The notes: a model not told the origin generated them from the letters alone. Numbered from the stretch's first letter, positions 1 through 8,412 are shown. The stretch: 14,741 bases of DNA from a bacterium (GCA_021782055.1 JAJXVP010000052.1:1-14741), one strand, 5' to 3'. A program made the numbers and translations.

Positions 1-2
1 CG

Positions 3-80
3 CTGTGGAAGCCGCATTTAGAGGAATGGGAAGTTCGGTTTGAAGCAATGTCGTCAAAATCACTTTCAATCAAGGAGTAA
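3..80 (+). CDS. Possible C-terminal tail of an upstream gene (5' end outside window)
   Basis: One frame is open from the window edge and ends with TAA at 78-80, three bases before the ATG of the next gene. Its last 25 codons are rich in charged and polar residues, and the final AAG GAG codons double as the ribosome binding site of the gene at 84. This is a common arrangement inside operons and suggests co-transcription with the phosphatase gene. Only this short tail is visible, so no function can be given. A second frame is also open from the edge and stops near position 44, so the choice of frame is an inference. Confidence 0.35.
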   Translation: MWKPHLEEWEVRFEAMSSKSLSIKE

Positions 81-83
81 AAG

Positions 84-2261
84 ATGGAACTGTTTACGTA
101 CTTTCATCTCTTCACGTTTGTTCCCGTCGTTGCCGTAGGCGGTATCTTTTGGTTTGAGCGGATGTATCGACATGGTGCTCAAAAGAGGACGCTGTTTCTT
201 TTTCTTTCTCTGGTGATTCTTGCCCTTACGGGAGTTCTTCAGACGATGGCTTGGACCTTGAGAGGCAGTTTGGTCTTTGACTGGCCTCAGCTTTTTGTGT
301 TGTCCAGCATCATGTATTTTGCAGCTTTCCTTACCTTGGAATATGCGATTCATGTCAAGCGTATCGAGGAGAGCTTTCTTGGCGATGACTTCAAACGCTC
401 TCTCGGACGAGAAGGCCGATGGTACATTGTTGTCGCAGTGCTTTCGCTCCTAATCTTGGTTTTATATGGGAGTTTCAATCAAGACCATTCAAAGTTTCCT
501 TTGAATATGTTGTTGAATACTGATCAGCAAACCAATAATTTTGTAGGCTATTCCGCCCATATGAAAATGCTGATTTTTGTCTTTACAGCATTGATGGTTT
601 TTGTTTGTTTCACGGCGGCACGCCGCTTATTTGCCCTTCAAGAAGGCGTCATTCGCCGCCGAGGGTATACTTTTTACCTTCAAGCGGCGGTGATGGTCCT
701 GATGATGATTGTGTTGGTTGCCCATAAAGATGCCGATTCCATTTCTGATGCTAGCTCCGTCATGTTACCACTCTTCTGGTACGTCTTTTTGAATGTTGTT
801 TTTGCAGTTCGCCTCGTTGAGGAGTTTTTCTTCTGGTCACAGTACAACTTGCGCAGCGACAGAAATAAACTGGAACAGCGTCAACATGTGCAGAACCTTT
901 TAATCCGTCGTGTGATTTCCTCTCCAGAAGAAGAAGAAAAAGTCATCATTCGCGAAACCATGGAGAATTCTCTTGAGAAGATGAAAGCTCGTTTGGTCGT
1001 CAAGGAATACCAAATTACCGGCATGCTAGTTTTGAGAGCCGTTGGGAATATCATGCGGGTGGAAGATGTTAGTCATCTTTTGGGGTATTGTTCACCACTG
1101 ACTGAAAGCAAAAACATTAAAAACCTCGATAAGGGTAAATTGACCGATCTTCTGTTAAGAACAACGTACGATCTGTCTGAACTCCGCGAGGCTCTGCTTG
1201 AGAATATCAAAGATTTCGGAAAGCGTTTAATGAAAACAGTCATGACTCAGAAGCAAATGGTAGTCGAAGCAGAGATGCCAGAAAGCTTGAGAGGTTTGCA
1301 AAGGCTTCTAGCGGTTGTGCCTGTTTTTGATTCTAATAATTTTGTTGGAGCGGTAATAGTCTTCAAGGATTCTTTCGACAAGCTTTATCCGGCAGAACGG
1401 GACCTGTTGGGTGAGTTGGCTGAGAATCTTGGAACGATCTTTTCTTTGATGAATGCCAAGTCGATTCAACGAGAGCGCAACAGACTAAAGGGCGAGATGA
1501 ATACAGCACGCAATATTCAGACCTCGATCCTTCCGAAAAAAGTTCTTATGCCGGGTTATTCCGTTGGAAGTTACATGCAAACCGCCTCAGAGGTTGGGGG
1601 AGACGTGTATGATTCGTTGCCTACGCCCTTCGGCACGTATTTTGGTATAGGCGATGTTTCAGGACACGGTCTTCCTGCTGGTATGATGGCCGTTATTGCC
1701 ACCTCAGCCTTCCACGGAGCGGTTGAAGCATCGAAAAGCCTTGAAAAACCGTTAAAAATCGATCAGCTCTACGATGTAGTAAACCGTTCGCTTTGTACAA
1801 TTAACCGAGACCGTATCGGTAGTGATAAGTTCATGACACAGAACTATTTTGTTGAAAAGGACGGCGTCCTCACCCATGCGGGAACTCACCTTGTTGGGCT
1901 TTTATTTCACAAAGACAAGGATGAAATTGAAGAATTAACGCAACTTCAGGATCGTACAGGCTTCTTGGGCCTTTCAGAGTATGTCGTGTCAGCACAATCT
2001 GTGGGAAGTTTTGACATGAAGGCAGGGGATATCCTGATCCTGTATTCTGACGGTGTTATTGAAGCCAAGCATGCCAACGGGAATCTTTTTGGCTTAGAGG
2101 GCTTAAAGAATGCATTCCTTGAAGCGCGTGACCAGGATCCTGATAGTATTTTGAATCACATTCTTGAGGTTTTGAATAAGTACGCCGAGGGCGGCGACAA
2201 GAAGAAGTATGGCGGAACTTTCGCCGATGACGTCTCGATGATGATAATTCGCAAAGACTAG
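84..2261 (+). CDS. Membrane-anchored SpoIIE/RsbU-type serine phosphatase with N-terminal multi-TM sensor region
   Basis: A 725-residue signalling protein. Residues 1-250 hold about seven hydrophobic segments (roughly 8-24, 36-56, 70-90, 113-130, 160-178, 196-214, 226-246), a likely membrane sensor module. Residues 255-310 are charged and probably helical. Residues 310-455 look GAF-like, ending in a helix that leads to the catalytic part. The C-terminal PP2C/SpoIIE domain (about 470-725) shows the expected metal-binding acidic motifs: SEVGGDVYD (Asp507), GDVSGHGLPAG (Asp524), LYSDGVIEA (Asp656) and FADDVSMM (Asp715/716). Family members dephosphorylate anti-sigma-factor antagonists in partner-switching pathways; the substrate here is unknown, and no STAS or anti-sigma gene is visible nearby. 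The start is supported by AAGGAG at 72-77, six bases upstream. An intrinsic terminator follows at 2291-2344. The phosphatase assignment is firm; the GAF label is tentative. Confidence 0.92.
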   Translation: MELFTYFHLFTFVPVVAVGGIFWFERMYRHGAQKRTLFLFLSLVILALTGVLQTMAWTLRGSLVFDWPQLFVLSSIMYFAAFLTLEYAIHVKRIEESFLGDDFKRSLGREGRWYIVVAVLSLLILVLYGSFNQDHSKFPLNMLLNTDQQTNNFVGYSAHMKMLIFVFTALMVFVCFTAARRLFALQEGVIRRRGYTFYLQAAVMVLMMIVLVAHKDADSISDASSVMLPLFWYVFLNVVFAVRLVEEFFFWSQYNLRSDRNKLEQRQHVQNLLIRRVISSPEEEEKVIIRETMENSLEKMKARLVVKEYQITGMLVLRAVGNIMRVEDVSHLLGYCSPLTESKNIKNLDKGKLTDLLLRTTYDLSELREALLENIKDFGKRLMKTVMTQKQMVVEAEMPESLRGLQRLLAVVPVFDSNNFVGAVIVFKDSFDKLYPAERDLLGELAENLGTIFSLMNAKSIQRERNRLKGEMNTARNIQTSILPKKVLMPGYSVGSYMQTASEVGGDVYDSLPTPFGTYFGIGDVSGHGLPAGMMAVIATSAFHGAVEASKSLEKPLKIDQLYDVVNRSLCTINRDRIGSDKFMTQNYFVEKDGVLTHAGTHLVGLLFHKDKDEIEELTQLQDRTGFLGLSEYVVSAQSVGSFDMKAGDILILYSDGVIEAKHANGNLFGLEGLKNAFLEARDQDPDSILNHILEVLNKYAEGGDKKKYGGTFADDVSMMIIRKD

Positions 2262-2285
2262 TTGCTGTAAGTTTCACCCATAGGG

Positions 2286-4046
2286 TTACCAGGGACGGCG
2301 CAGGATATTTTGATAAATATCGTTAAGCGCCGTCTCTTTTTTTTGATCACGTTGGAATGTCCCCTGCAGAACACTTTTGCCGTGCTCATCGTAGAGGTTC
2401 CAAATTCCTTCGCTATGGCTAATGTCTAAGGCCAGAGTGTACGCTACTCCCGGACGGTCGTAGGGTCGAGCATCCCACTGAGCGGCCTCTGAAAAATCAG
2501 CAACAGCATGGCGCCAGATCTTTTGATCTGCCGGTGTTCCACCATAAATAATGTCGACAACGGGCAGGGCTATCCCTCTGTTGGTCAGAATGCCGGGGAG
2601 TTTTTTGAAAACCTCATTGACGAGAGGATACCAGGTGGCGACATCGGCGCCTTGAGCTTTTAAAAGGGTAATCAAGTCGGCTTCGGCCGTGACTTTTTCG
2701 GCAATTTGCTCGGGAGGAAAAAGTTTGATAGCCCTGGCTAGCAAAGTCGGACTCTTTTTTAAACGGCCTTCTTGAGCAAGGTAGAGTGCCTGAGTAGAGG
2801 GATTTTTTTCCTCCTCATAGACTTTGAGTTTTTGTAGGTATTTTAACGCAACTTCAGGGTGGTCTATGTTGGCTTTGATTAAATCTGACCATGCTTCGGG
2901 GGCATTGCCGCCGGCCTCGGCTTGAGAGGCTAGCTTTAGTTCCCATTGCTGGTATTGTTGGGTCCAATACCAGGCCCACCAGGACGAGGTGATTTTGTTT
3001 ACTAACCAAGTCCACCAGGCTCCCCAGGTCAAACGGGGAGCAAGGTCAATCGCGTTGGCTTTGGCAGTCCAAAGGTCACGATAGAGCTTGGCCATATCAC
3101 GAAGAAATTGTGCTTTGGTGACTCCAAAGTTGTAAATCCAGCTGTCGTCTTTAAAGTTCTCGATTTGTCGGGCACTGGCAAACCCCAGATCAAGATGGCC
3201 TGATAGACCTTCCAGTGCTGCCAGGTCATAGGTCGATAACGGAGTTTCATCGGCTTTGGAGGCTTTTTGATACGATTGAATAGCTTGAGGTACTTGGAGC
3301 TGTGCCTGCTGTAATTCGCCTAAGGCCAGCCAGCTCGCAGAGCGGTCCTCGGCCTGCAAGGACTGATGAATCGCTTGAAAAGCTAGTTCAAAGTGGTTAA
3401 AGGATTTTTCCAAAAGTGATAGGTTGTACCAACAAATAGAGCGAAAGTGACGGTCGGATGCATTGTCCTTGGGGGCGAGCGCTATGGCCTGCAAGTAATG
3501 GGCACGAGAATCAGAATAGTCGTCCAAACCGGAATACAAGGTTCCTAAGGTCATTTCTAAATTTCGGTTGTGGCGGCCGGTCGCCAAAAACGCTTTGAGA
3601 AGCTTGACACCCAAAGTGCACTGCTGCGTCTTGTAATAGAGCCACCCTAGGTTTTGCACGATCTCCACATTGTGGGGAAAAAGCTTTGTGGCTTTGGCAA
3701 GGATTCTAACGGCATCCAGGTTGCGATCGAGATACGACAAGGTCTGAGCAAGGTCTAGGCGGTTTTCTGGCTGTTGAGGCGATAATTTCACGGCGTCTTG
3801 GAATTGTGGTAAAGCTAGCTGGTAAAGTTTTTGGCTTTGATAGAGTTTGCCAAGTTCCTCGGCGGGTTCTGCTGCATTGGGGTATTGATGTCTGGCACTG
3901 AGGTAGGTTTGAACTGCTGTTTGATAATTCTGAAGAGTTTGAGCTTCACGCGCTTGTGACAGTAAGGTCGGCAAGCCGGGGCCAAGGGCTACTGCAGCTA
4001 AAGGTATCGCAACAAGATATATTACAAGCAGACCTAGGGTTTTCAA
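2286..4046 (-). CDS. TPR-repeat protein with N-terminal membrane anchor/signal, last gene of the MoxR operon
   Basis: A 586-residue protein. Residues 1-22 are hydrophobic after a Lys, either an uncleaved anchor or a signal peptide, so the rest probably faces the periplasm. Residues 35-290 read as successive tetratricopeptide repeats, with the usual small and aromatic spacing and repeated xLxPxx-type turns; TPRs normally bind partner proteins. Residues 340-370 are strikingly rich in Trp (about nine). The part after residue 420 is not recognised. The start codon is TTG at 4046; it overlaps the TGA of the upstream transglutaminase gene by 4 bases (TTGA) and is preceded by GGAGG with a 5-base gap, which makes this rare start convincing. 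TPR proteins are commonly the terminal gene of MoxR/DUF58 (Bat-type) operons. A role as scaffold for the envelope complex is inference. Confidence 0.85.
   Translation of the reverse strand: MKTLGLLVIYLVAIPLAAVALGPGLPTLLSQAREAQTLQNYQTAVQTYLSARHQYPNAAEPAEELGKLYQSQKLYQLALPQFQDAVKLSPQQPENRLDLAQTLSYLDRNLDAVRILAKATKLFPHNVEIVQNLGWLYYKTQQCTLGVKLLKAFLATGRHNRNLEMTLGTLYSGLDDYSDSRAHYLQAIALAPKDNASDRHFRSICWYNLSLLEKSFNHFELAFQAIHQSLQAEDRSASWLALGELQQAQLQVPQAIQSYQKASKADETPLSTYDLAALEGLSGHLDLGFASARQIENFKDDSWIYNFGVTKAQFLRDMAKLYRDLWTAKANAIDLAPRLTWGAWWTWLVNKITSSWWAWYWTQQYQQWELKLASQAEAGGNAPEAWSDLIKANIDHPEVALKYLQKLKVYEEEKNPSTQALYLAQEGRLKKSPTLLARAIKLFPPEQIAEKVTAEADLITLLKAQGADVATWYPLVNEVFKKLPGILTNRGIALPVVDIIYGGTPADQKIWRHAVADFSEAAQWDARPYDRPGVAYTLALDISHSEGIWNLYDEHGKSVLQGTFQRDQKKETALNDIYQNILRRPW
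2291..2344 (+). terminator. Intrinsic terminator of the phosphatase gene, inside the opposing TPR coding end
   Basis: AGGGACGGCGC (2291-2301) pairs with GCGCCGTCTCT (2327-2337): 11 base pairs with one G-U wobble. An inner hairpin, GATATTT / AAATATC, stacks inside it, and a run of eight T follows at 2337-2344. This is a textbook rho-independent terminator for the plus-strand gene ending at 2261. The same bases encode the last residues of the minus-strand TPR protein, whose stop is at 2286-2288. Confidence 0.85.
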
Positions 4047-6085
4047 GCTCGCCTCCGGGGAAACTTACTGCGAAACCAAGGTGGAAGCAGGATGCAAAGT
4101 AAGAATCGTATCCCCAAAAGTTTTTGCCGTTCCCCAAGCGATCCAAGAAAACGGAGCCAGGCTTCTTGACTCTGCGCGTTGCTATAGTCTGCGGAATAAC
4201 GGGCTTGCGAAACTGCTTGTGCCATAAACTTTCCCAAATCAGTGACAGCGATTTGCTCAGGTAAAAGCGGCTGAAACGGAATAATGCCCGCCCAACGAAG
4301 CTCGCGGCAATACCGTCGGAAGAGAGCTTCAGTTTTAGCGCGAGGCTCGGAGGTTTTCCAGCGTAAGCGCCAAAGTCCTCGTAAGGCGAGATTACTTATG
4401 ACTAGCAAAATGAGCAAACCAAGTGGCCACCAGTTCTGGGCTTGATGCTGGACCGAATCCCAAAACTGTTGCCATGGACTTGCCGGAGGCAGCGTTGCTA
4501 CCGTTGCCCGAGGATTTGCTTTGAGTACTTCCGATATCAAATTTTCCATCTGTTGAGGACTAATTTGCGGCGGATTGCGAAAAGTTTCTCCGGGGGCTAA
4601 GCGGTCGCTTGTAGGATCAAAGGGAATCCACCCAAATCCTTGGAAGGGTACTTCGACCCAGGCGTGAGCTTGCATCGCTCTTACCGGATAAAAGCCAAGT
4701 AAGCCCTCTTCCGGGTTGGTGTAAAAACCAACAGCTATACGAGAGGGTACCCCAACACTGCGCAATAACAAAGCCATCGCAAAGGCGAAATAGGTACAGT
4801 ACCCTTTTTTTGTTGTTAACAAAAATTGTTTTAAGGGGTCACCGGCTGCAGGCCCGGGATTCAACGAGTACCAATAATGAGTTTTTAGTTGGTCCTCGAT
4901 GGCGGCAACCTTTTCTAGCGGTGTTTGTGCGCCTTCCACCCAAGAACGAGCAAGAGCCTTCAACCATTCCTGATGCCCATAATTTGTATAATGGGCTTTT
5001 TCTGAGGACGTCAGGCCGGAATGTTCGATTGAGTCAATTTGCCACAAATAATCTGTGGGCACCTTTGAGATTACCCGATACGCGTTGACAAACGAGGATT
5101 GGTTCCATCGTTGGAGAGGCTGGAGCGCAATGGGGTCATTCAAACTTAAAAAAGAAGACGGATCAAGGTTGACCAAAAAGTATTCTTGTCGAACCGTGAC
5201 TCGGGCTTGGGTACTATCTGGAAGCAGGGGGAAGGTAGTTGGGGCTTTTCCAACAGATTGAGGGGCTTCACCAGGATATTGGGGACTGATAAAAAAACCT
5301 TTTTGACGAGAATAGCCCGAAAGGATAAAACGCCTCAAATAGCGGGTGACAGGCGGTCCGTCCTCTCGATACAGGAGAATCAGTTTATCGTCCAAAGAAA
5401 TTCGGCTTTCTAAACGAACGAGAGGTGAAAAATCAAACTGCAAGGCCTGAGGTTTGAGTAGTCCGCCTCCCGAGACAATTGAGGCTTCTTCATAGTGGTT
5501 TAAGACCGACCACAGCAATCCAGAACCCGTGGCTATGACCAGTAAGCTTGCCGGAATCCATACAAGAGATCGGCGGTAGGTTAGCCGTTGAAATGCCAGA
5601 ACTCCCGCTTCTGCTAGAATAAATAGACAAAGCGACAACGCTTCCCAAAGCGGATGGGGGTAAAAAAAGATCCTGTACCCCCCTTGGTCCCAAAAAAGCA
5701 TGGCCAAGAGAACGGCGTGCAATAGTCGTTCAGCCGGGAGGAACGAGGGTTTTCGTTTACCTAAGTAACCAAAGAACCCAAAGAGTATAAAGGGAATACC
5801 TAAAAGTAGGAGCTGACGCTCTACCACGGTGGGCCAATAATCCCAGAAGCCCATAGTTTGTGGCCAAAAAAGCAGGATGAAACGAAAAACTGCCCAAAGG
5901 CCGGCATAGGTTCCGGTTAAAGCTACCAAGGCGACCCAAGGTTTTCTTCGAGCAAGGGCTTGGCCCCCAAGGCTTGCAGCAAGAACTCCGACGACAAGGA
6001 TCCCTGGTTCAGCGATATTCGCCAGCGCCAATGCAGCATGAATGGTAAGGTACAGTGGCGCTATAAGTCGTAGCCAACCTATCAT
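4043..6085 (-). CDS. TgpA-like membrane transglutaminase/protease-fold protein (DUF3488 + transglutaminase core + DUF4129-like tail)
   Basis: A 680-residue protein. Residues 1-197 contain about six membrane segments (DUF3488-like). A soluble region of about 205-545 is expected on the outer face, and contains the transglutaminase-like core with the Cys-His-Asp triad visible: Cys430 in KKGYCTYFA, His474 in MQAHAWVEV and Asp490 in WIPFDPTSD. A further membrane helix at 552-572 leads to a DUF4129-like tail. The order and length match TgpA of Pseudomonas. Transglutaminase-fold proteins of this type cross-link or hydrolyse peptides; the substrate here is unknown. The ATG overlaps the DUF58 stop by four bases (ATGA), so translation is probably coupled. 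Family assignment is strong; catalytic activity is inferred from the intact triad. Confidence 0.92.
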   Translation of the reverse strand: MIGWLRLIAPLYLTIHAALALANIAEPGILVVGVLAASLGGQALARRKPWVALVALTGTYAGLWAVFRFILLFWPQTMGFWDYWPTVVERQLLLLGIPFILFGFFGYLGKRKPSFLPAERLLHAVLLAMLFWDQGGYRIFFYPHPLWEALSLCLFILAEAGVLAFQRLTYRRSLVWIPASLLVIATGSGLLWSVLNHYEEASIVSGGGLLKPQALQFDFSPLVRLESRISLDDKLILLYREDGPPVTRYLRRFILSGYSRQKGFFISPQYPGEAPQSVGKAPTTFPLLPDSTQARVTVRQEYFLVNLDPSSFLSLNDPIALQPLQRWNQSSFVNAYRVISKVPTDYLWQIDSIEHSGLTSSEKAHYTNYGHQEWLKALARSWVEGAQTPLEKVAAIEDQLKTHYWYSLNPGPAAGDPLKQFLLTTKKGYCTYFAFAMALLLRSVGVPSRIAVGFYTNPEEGLLGFYPVRAMQAHAWVEVPFQGFGWIPFDPTSDRLAPGETFRNPPQISPQQMENLISEVLKANPRATVATLPPASPWQQFWDSVQHQAQNWWPLGLLILLVISNLALRGLWRLRWKTSEPRAKTEALFRRYCRELRWAGIIPFQPLLPEQIAVTDLGKFMAQAVSQARYSADYSNAQSQEAWLRFLGSLGERQKLLGIRFLLCILLPPWFRSKFPRRRA

Positions 6086-7205
6086 ACCACCCCCTGCGAC
6101 TGAAGGATAGGAAGGGTTTTAGACGGTCTCGCTTGTGACGGGCCAGACACAAGGAAAGGTCTCAAGTGGAGACCTTTTTGCTGTGCCGCAAGTAGCAAGC
6201 TTTCTAAACCAGGACAACCGGGACCAGAAACGACGATAGCTTTGCGCCGAGATAGCCTGGGTAACTGTGTCTCTGTCTTATAGGTAATCGCCGCCAGAGC
6301 CTTTTGTGCCGAGGCTAGATCGCAGGCTTCACCCCTAAGGTGTACTGACGAGGAAGGAATGTATAAGTGCCAGGCTCTGGTTTGTGCTAAGGCAGCCAAG
6401 AGGGCGGCTGCTCTCAAATCTAACCAGTGTTCCCCCGCTGAAGGAGGTGTCCCAGGTGGCACCGAGGTGTCTAGCACCCAGAGTGTTTCTCCGAGAGGCG
6501 GTGGTAGCCATTCTGTCGCACGAACGAATGGCTGAGCTGTATGCGCCCACAAGCGCCAATTCATCCGACGTAGATCGTCTCCTGGCAGATAGGGGCGAGT
6601 TTCTCCAATCGTTGAAGAGGGGGCTGGCGCACCAGAAGAAAGGTCCGGCAAGGACGACGTTGTGAGCGCGGAAATGGGCAGTCGTTGACCCGGGTTGGGT
6701 AAGACACTTACCTCCAACGATTCAGAAAAGCGATGTCGGCTAACGGTAAACCCAAAGCGATCTGTAAGGTTGAGGTACAGACGCAACTGATAACACCCTC
6801 GCAAACAGGTAACAGAAAGTTGGGCTTCTTGCTGAGAAACCAAGTCTTGTTCTACCCGCCAATGACGACCTGGGGAGTGAATGCCAACGACTTCTAAGGA
6901 CCAGTTCATCCAAGGAACCTCTGGCAAGGGATACGCCGACCAAAAAATCTTCCATTCCTGCGCCTCAAAAGGAAGGCTTCCCTGGGTGGGCACGACCGAA
7001 GGAAGGGTCAGTTGGAAACGCCTTTTGAGGCGCCAACCAGCGATGCCGCGCGCAAGCAACAAGTAAAGAAAAAGAAGCACAAAAAAGGCTCCCCAAAGGA
7101 GGGTTGCTAACTCACCGCGAAACGTCCCTAACAGGAAAAATATCAGAGAGGTAAAAAAAAAGCGTAGCCGGAAAGTGTAAACGGAGAAGAAACTTTAAAC
7201 TTCAT
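6082..7205 (-). CDS. DUF58 protein, probably starting at 7205 with an apparent -1 frameshift at a T9 run
   Basis: The core frame, open from GTG 7080 to 6082, carries the DUF58 signature (RPYLPGDDLRRMNW, then a VLDTS strand as in von Willebrand-like folds). DUF58 proteins usually begin with two membrane helices. From GTG 7080 only about 12 hydrophobic residues remain. Upstream in the same frame the DNA encodes a second hydrophobic stretch (FFFTSLIFFLLG, then LLWGAFFVLL), but no ATG, GTG or TTG occurs before the moxR stop. In the neighbouring frame an ATG at 7205, overlapping the moxR end, starts MKFKVSSPFTLSGYAFF and stops at 7143-7145. A -1 slip on the nine T (minus strand of 7153-7161) joins the two into about 374 residues with both helices. 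This could be an assembly error, slippage, or real inactivation. GTG 7080 has a possible GGGGAG site eight bases upstream, so a shorter product is possible. Partner of MoxR by family. Confidence 0.85.
7153..7161 (-). other. Homopolymer T9 (minus strand) at the frame junction of the DUF58 gene
   Basis: Nine A on the plus strand, read as nine T in the coding direction. The short ATG-initiated frame enters the run as GCT TTT TTT and the DUF58 core frame leaves it as TTT ACC, one base back. Ten (or seven) T would make one continuous reading frame. Confidence 0.75.
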
Positions 7206-8145
7206 GACGAGCCAGTTCTTCTGAAAGAATTTGCGAAAAAAGGTTTTTCCGCTCAGGGACAGACTCTTGGAACATCAAACGGTGTTCTAAAACATCCTTC
7301 GCCAACCACTGAAAATCCTCGGCCTGAACAAAATCGCGTCCCTTTACCATTGCCGCGCAACGAAGAGCTTTTATCAGATGCACCCCGCTCCGTGGTGATA
7401 AACCCAGGGCGATGCCTTTATGAGTTCGGGTCCGTTCCATTACCTGGGCGATGAGGTCTAGCATTGATGGAGCAATGTGTACTTGGGTGAATTCGTTACG
7501 AAGTTTAAGAATGGTATCTGCGTCTACCACGGGGCTCAGCGTTTCGATGACACGATGCGCGGGGTCACCTAGCCACACAGCTTTTTCACGCTCGGTAGCA
7601 GGATACCCCACTTGGATTTTCATGAAGAACCTATCCAACTGTGCTTCAGGGAGAGGGTAAACACCTTCTGTTTCGAGGGGATTTTGGGTGGCAACTACAA
7701 AAAAGAACGGATCAACCTGGCGCGTTACTCCCCCCAAGGACACTTGACCTTCTTCCATTACTTCTAAAAGTGCAGACTGAACCTTAGGGGTTGCCCGGTT
7801 GATTTCATCCCCCAAGACGATGGGAGCAAAAACGGGGCCAGGGATAAACTCAAACTGCCCGGTATCGGGATGAAACACATCAGTTCCGGTAATATCGTAG
7901 GGTAACAAATCGGGGGTAAATTGGATTCGGCGAAACGCTAAAGCCGTTCCGTCTCGGCTGACTAATCTCGCCAAAGCCTTTGCGGCAGTCGTTTTTCCCA
8001 CACCGGGAACATCTTCGATCAAAAGATGCCCTCCCGCCAAAACCGCCAAGGCTATTTTTTCAACAATTTCGGGTTTGCCAAAAAAAGCCTGCGAGAGTCC
8101 GTTACATAGTGCTTTGTAAATTTCCCCAGCGGAAACCAAATTCAT
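7195..8145 (-). CDS. MoxR-family AAA+ ATPase
   Basis: A 316-residue cytoplasmic ATPase of the usual MoxR length. Visible motifs: Walker A DVPGVGKTT (about residues 45-53), Walker B IVLGDEINRA (109-118), a sensor-1 region ATQNPLETEGVYPLPEAQ (152-169) followed by LDRFF, and a sensor-2 region GLSPRSG (248-254). MoxR proteins use ATP hydrolysis as chaperones, typically with DUF58 and VWA-domain partners encoded next door; here DUF58 follows directly. The TAA stop at 7195-7197 lies 8 bases beyond the putative DUF58 ATG at 7205, so the two overlap. ATG at 8145 has only a weak ribosome binding site. No clear promoter is seen between it and the terminator of the upstream zinc-ribbon gene, so the operon promoter is undefined. 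Confidence 0.95.
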   Translation of the reverse strand: MNLVSAGEIYKALCNGLSQAFFGKPEIVEKIALAVLAGGHLLIEDVPGVGKTTAAKALARLVSRDGTALAFRRIQFTPDLLPYDITGTDVFHPDTGQFEFIPGPVFAPIVLGDEINRATPKVQSALLEVMEEGQVSLGGVTRQVDPFFFVVATQNPLETEGVYPLPEAQLDRFFMKIQVGYPATEREKAVWLGDPAHRVIETLSPVVDADTILKLRNEFTQVHIAPSMLDLIAQVMERTRTHKGIALGLSPRSGVHLIKALRCAAMVKGRDFVQAEDFQWLAKDVLEHRLMFQESVPERKNLFSQILSEELARHEV

Positions 8146-8184
8146 ACCAACACTCTACAGGAGGATGCCTCTCTTGAGAAGAGG

Positions 8185-8212
8185 AAAAAAAAGGCCGCCT
8201 AGCAGGCGGCCT
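8185..8212 (-). terminator. Intrinsic terminator of the zinc-ribbon gene
   Basis: On the minus strand AGGCCGCC, a 5-base loop and GGCGGCCT form a perfect 8-pair GC-rich stem (plus-strand arms 8192-8199 and 8205-8212). It runs straight into a run of eight T (plus-strand A at 8185-8192). It sits 13 bases after the zinc-ribbon stop and separates that gene from the MoxR operon. Confidence 0.9.
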
Positions 8213-8224
8213 CAACGGTCTAGG

Positions 8225-8389
8225 TTAAGCGGTAACCTTGGCTTTGCACTGTTTGCAAACCTTGGTTTTATTTCCTGACAGCTCTACCTCGTATAAAAGC
8301 TTGATAGCCGAGCGCTGGCAGGAAGGACACGTTCCCCGACTTTTACTGGGGGTCTCGCGAAGACTTCGACCCCGATGGGCTTTGGACAT
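8225..8389 (-). CDS. Small four-cysteine zinc-ribbon protein (54 aa), spirochaete-like
   Basis: A 54-residue basic protein beginning MSKAHRGRSLRE. It has two CxxC pairs, CPSC (Cys21, Cys24) and CKQC (Cys45, Cys48), separated by a 20-residue linker with alternating hydrophobic residues (KLLYEVEL). This is the pattern of a zinc ribbon binding one zinc ion. The layout resembles small conserved proteins I associate with spirochaetes; the match is from memory. The basic N-terminus and ribbon also recall small ribosomal or RNA-binding proteins such as L33/L32-type ribbons, but it is not a recognised ribosomal protein. The ATG at 8389 has AAGGAG six to seven bases upstream. Its own promoter (8413-8441) and terminator (8185-8212) make it a single-gene unit, which suggests strong, independent expression. 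Confidence 0.88.
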   Translation of the reverse strand: MSKAHRGRSLRETPSKSRGTCPSCQRSAIKLLYEVELSGNKTKVCKQCKAKVTA

Positions 8390-8412
8390 GACAGCTCCTT
8401 CTCAGAAAGTTC

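Noticed and set aside
8168..8184. Small inverted repeat CCTCT-N7-AGAGG upstream of moxR
   Set aside because: Only five pairs, and it can fold in competing ways; not enough to call an operator or attenuator.
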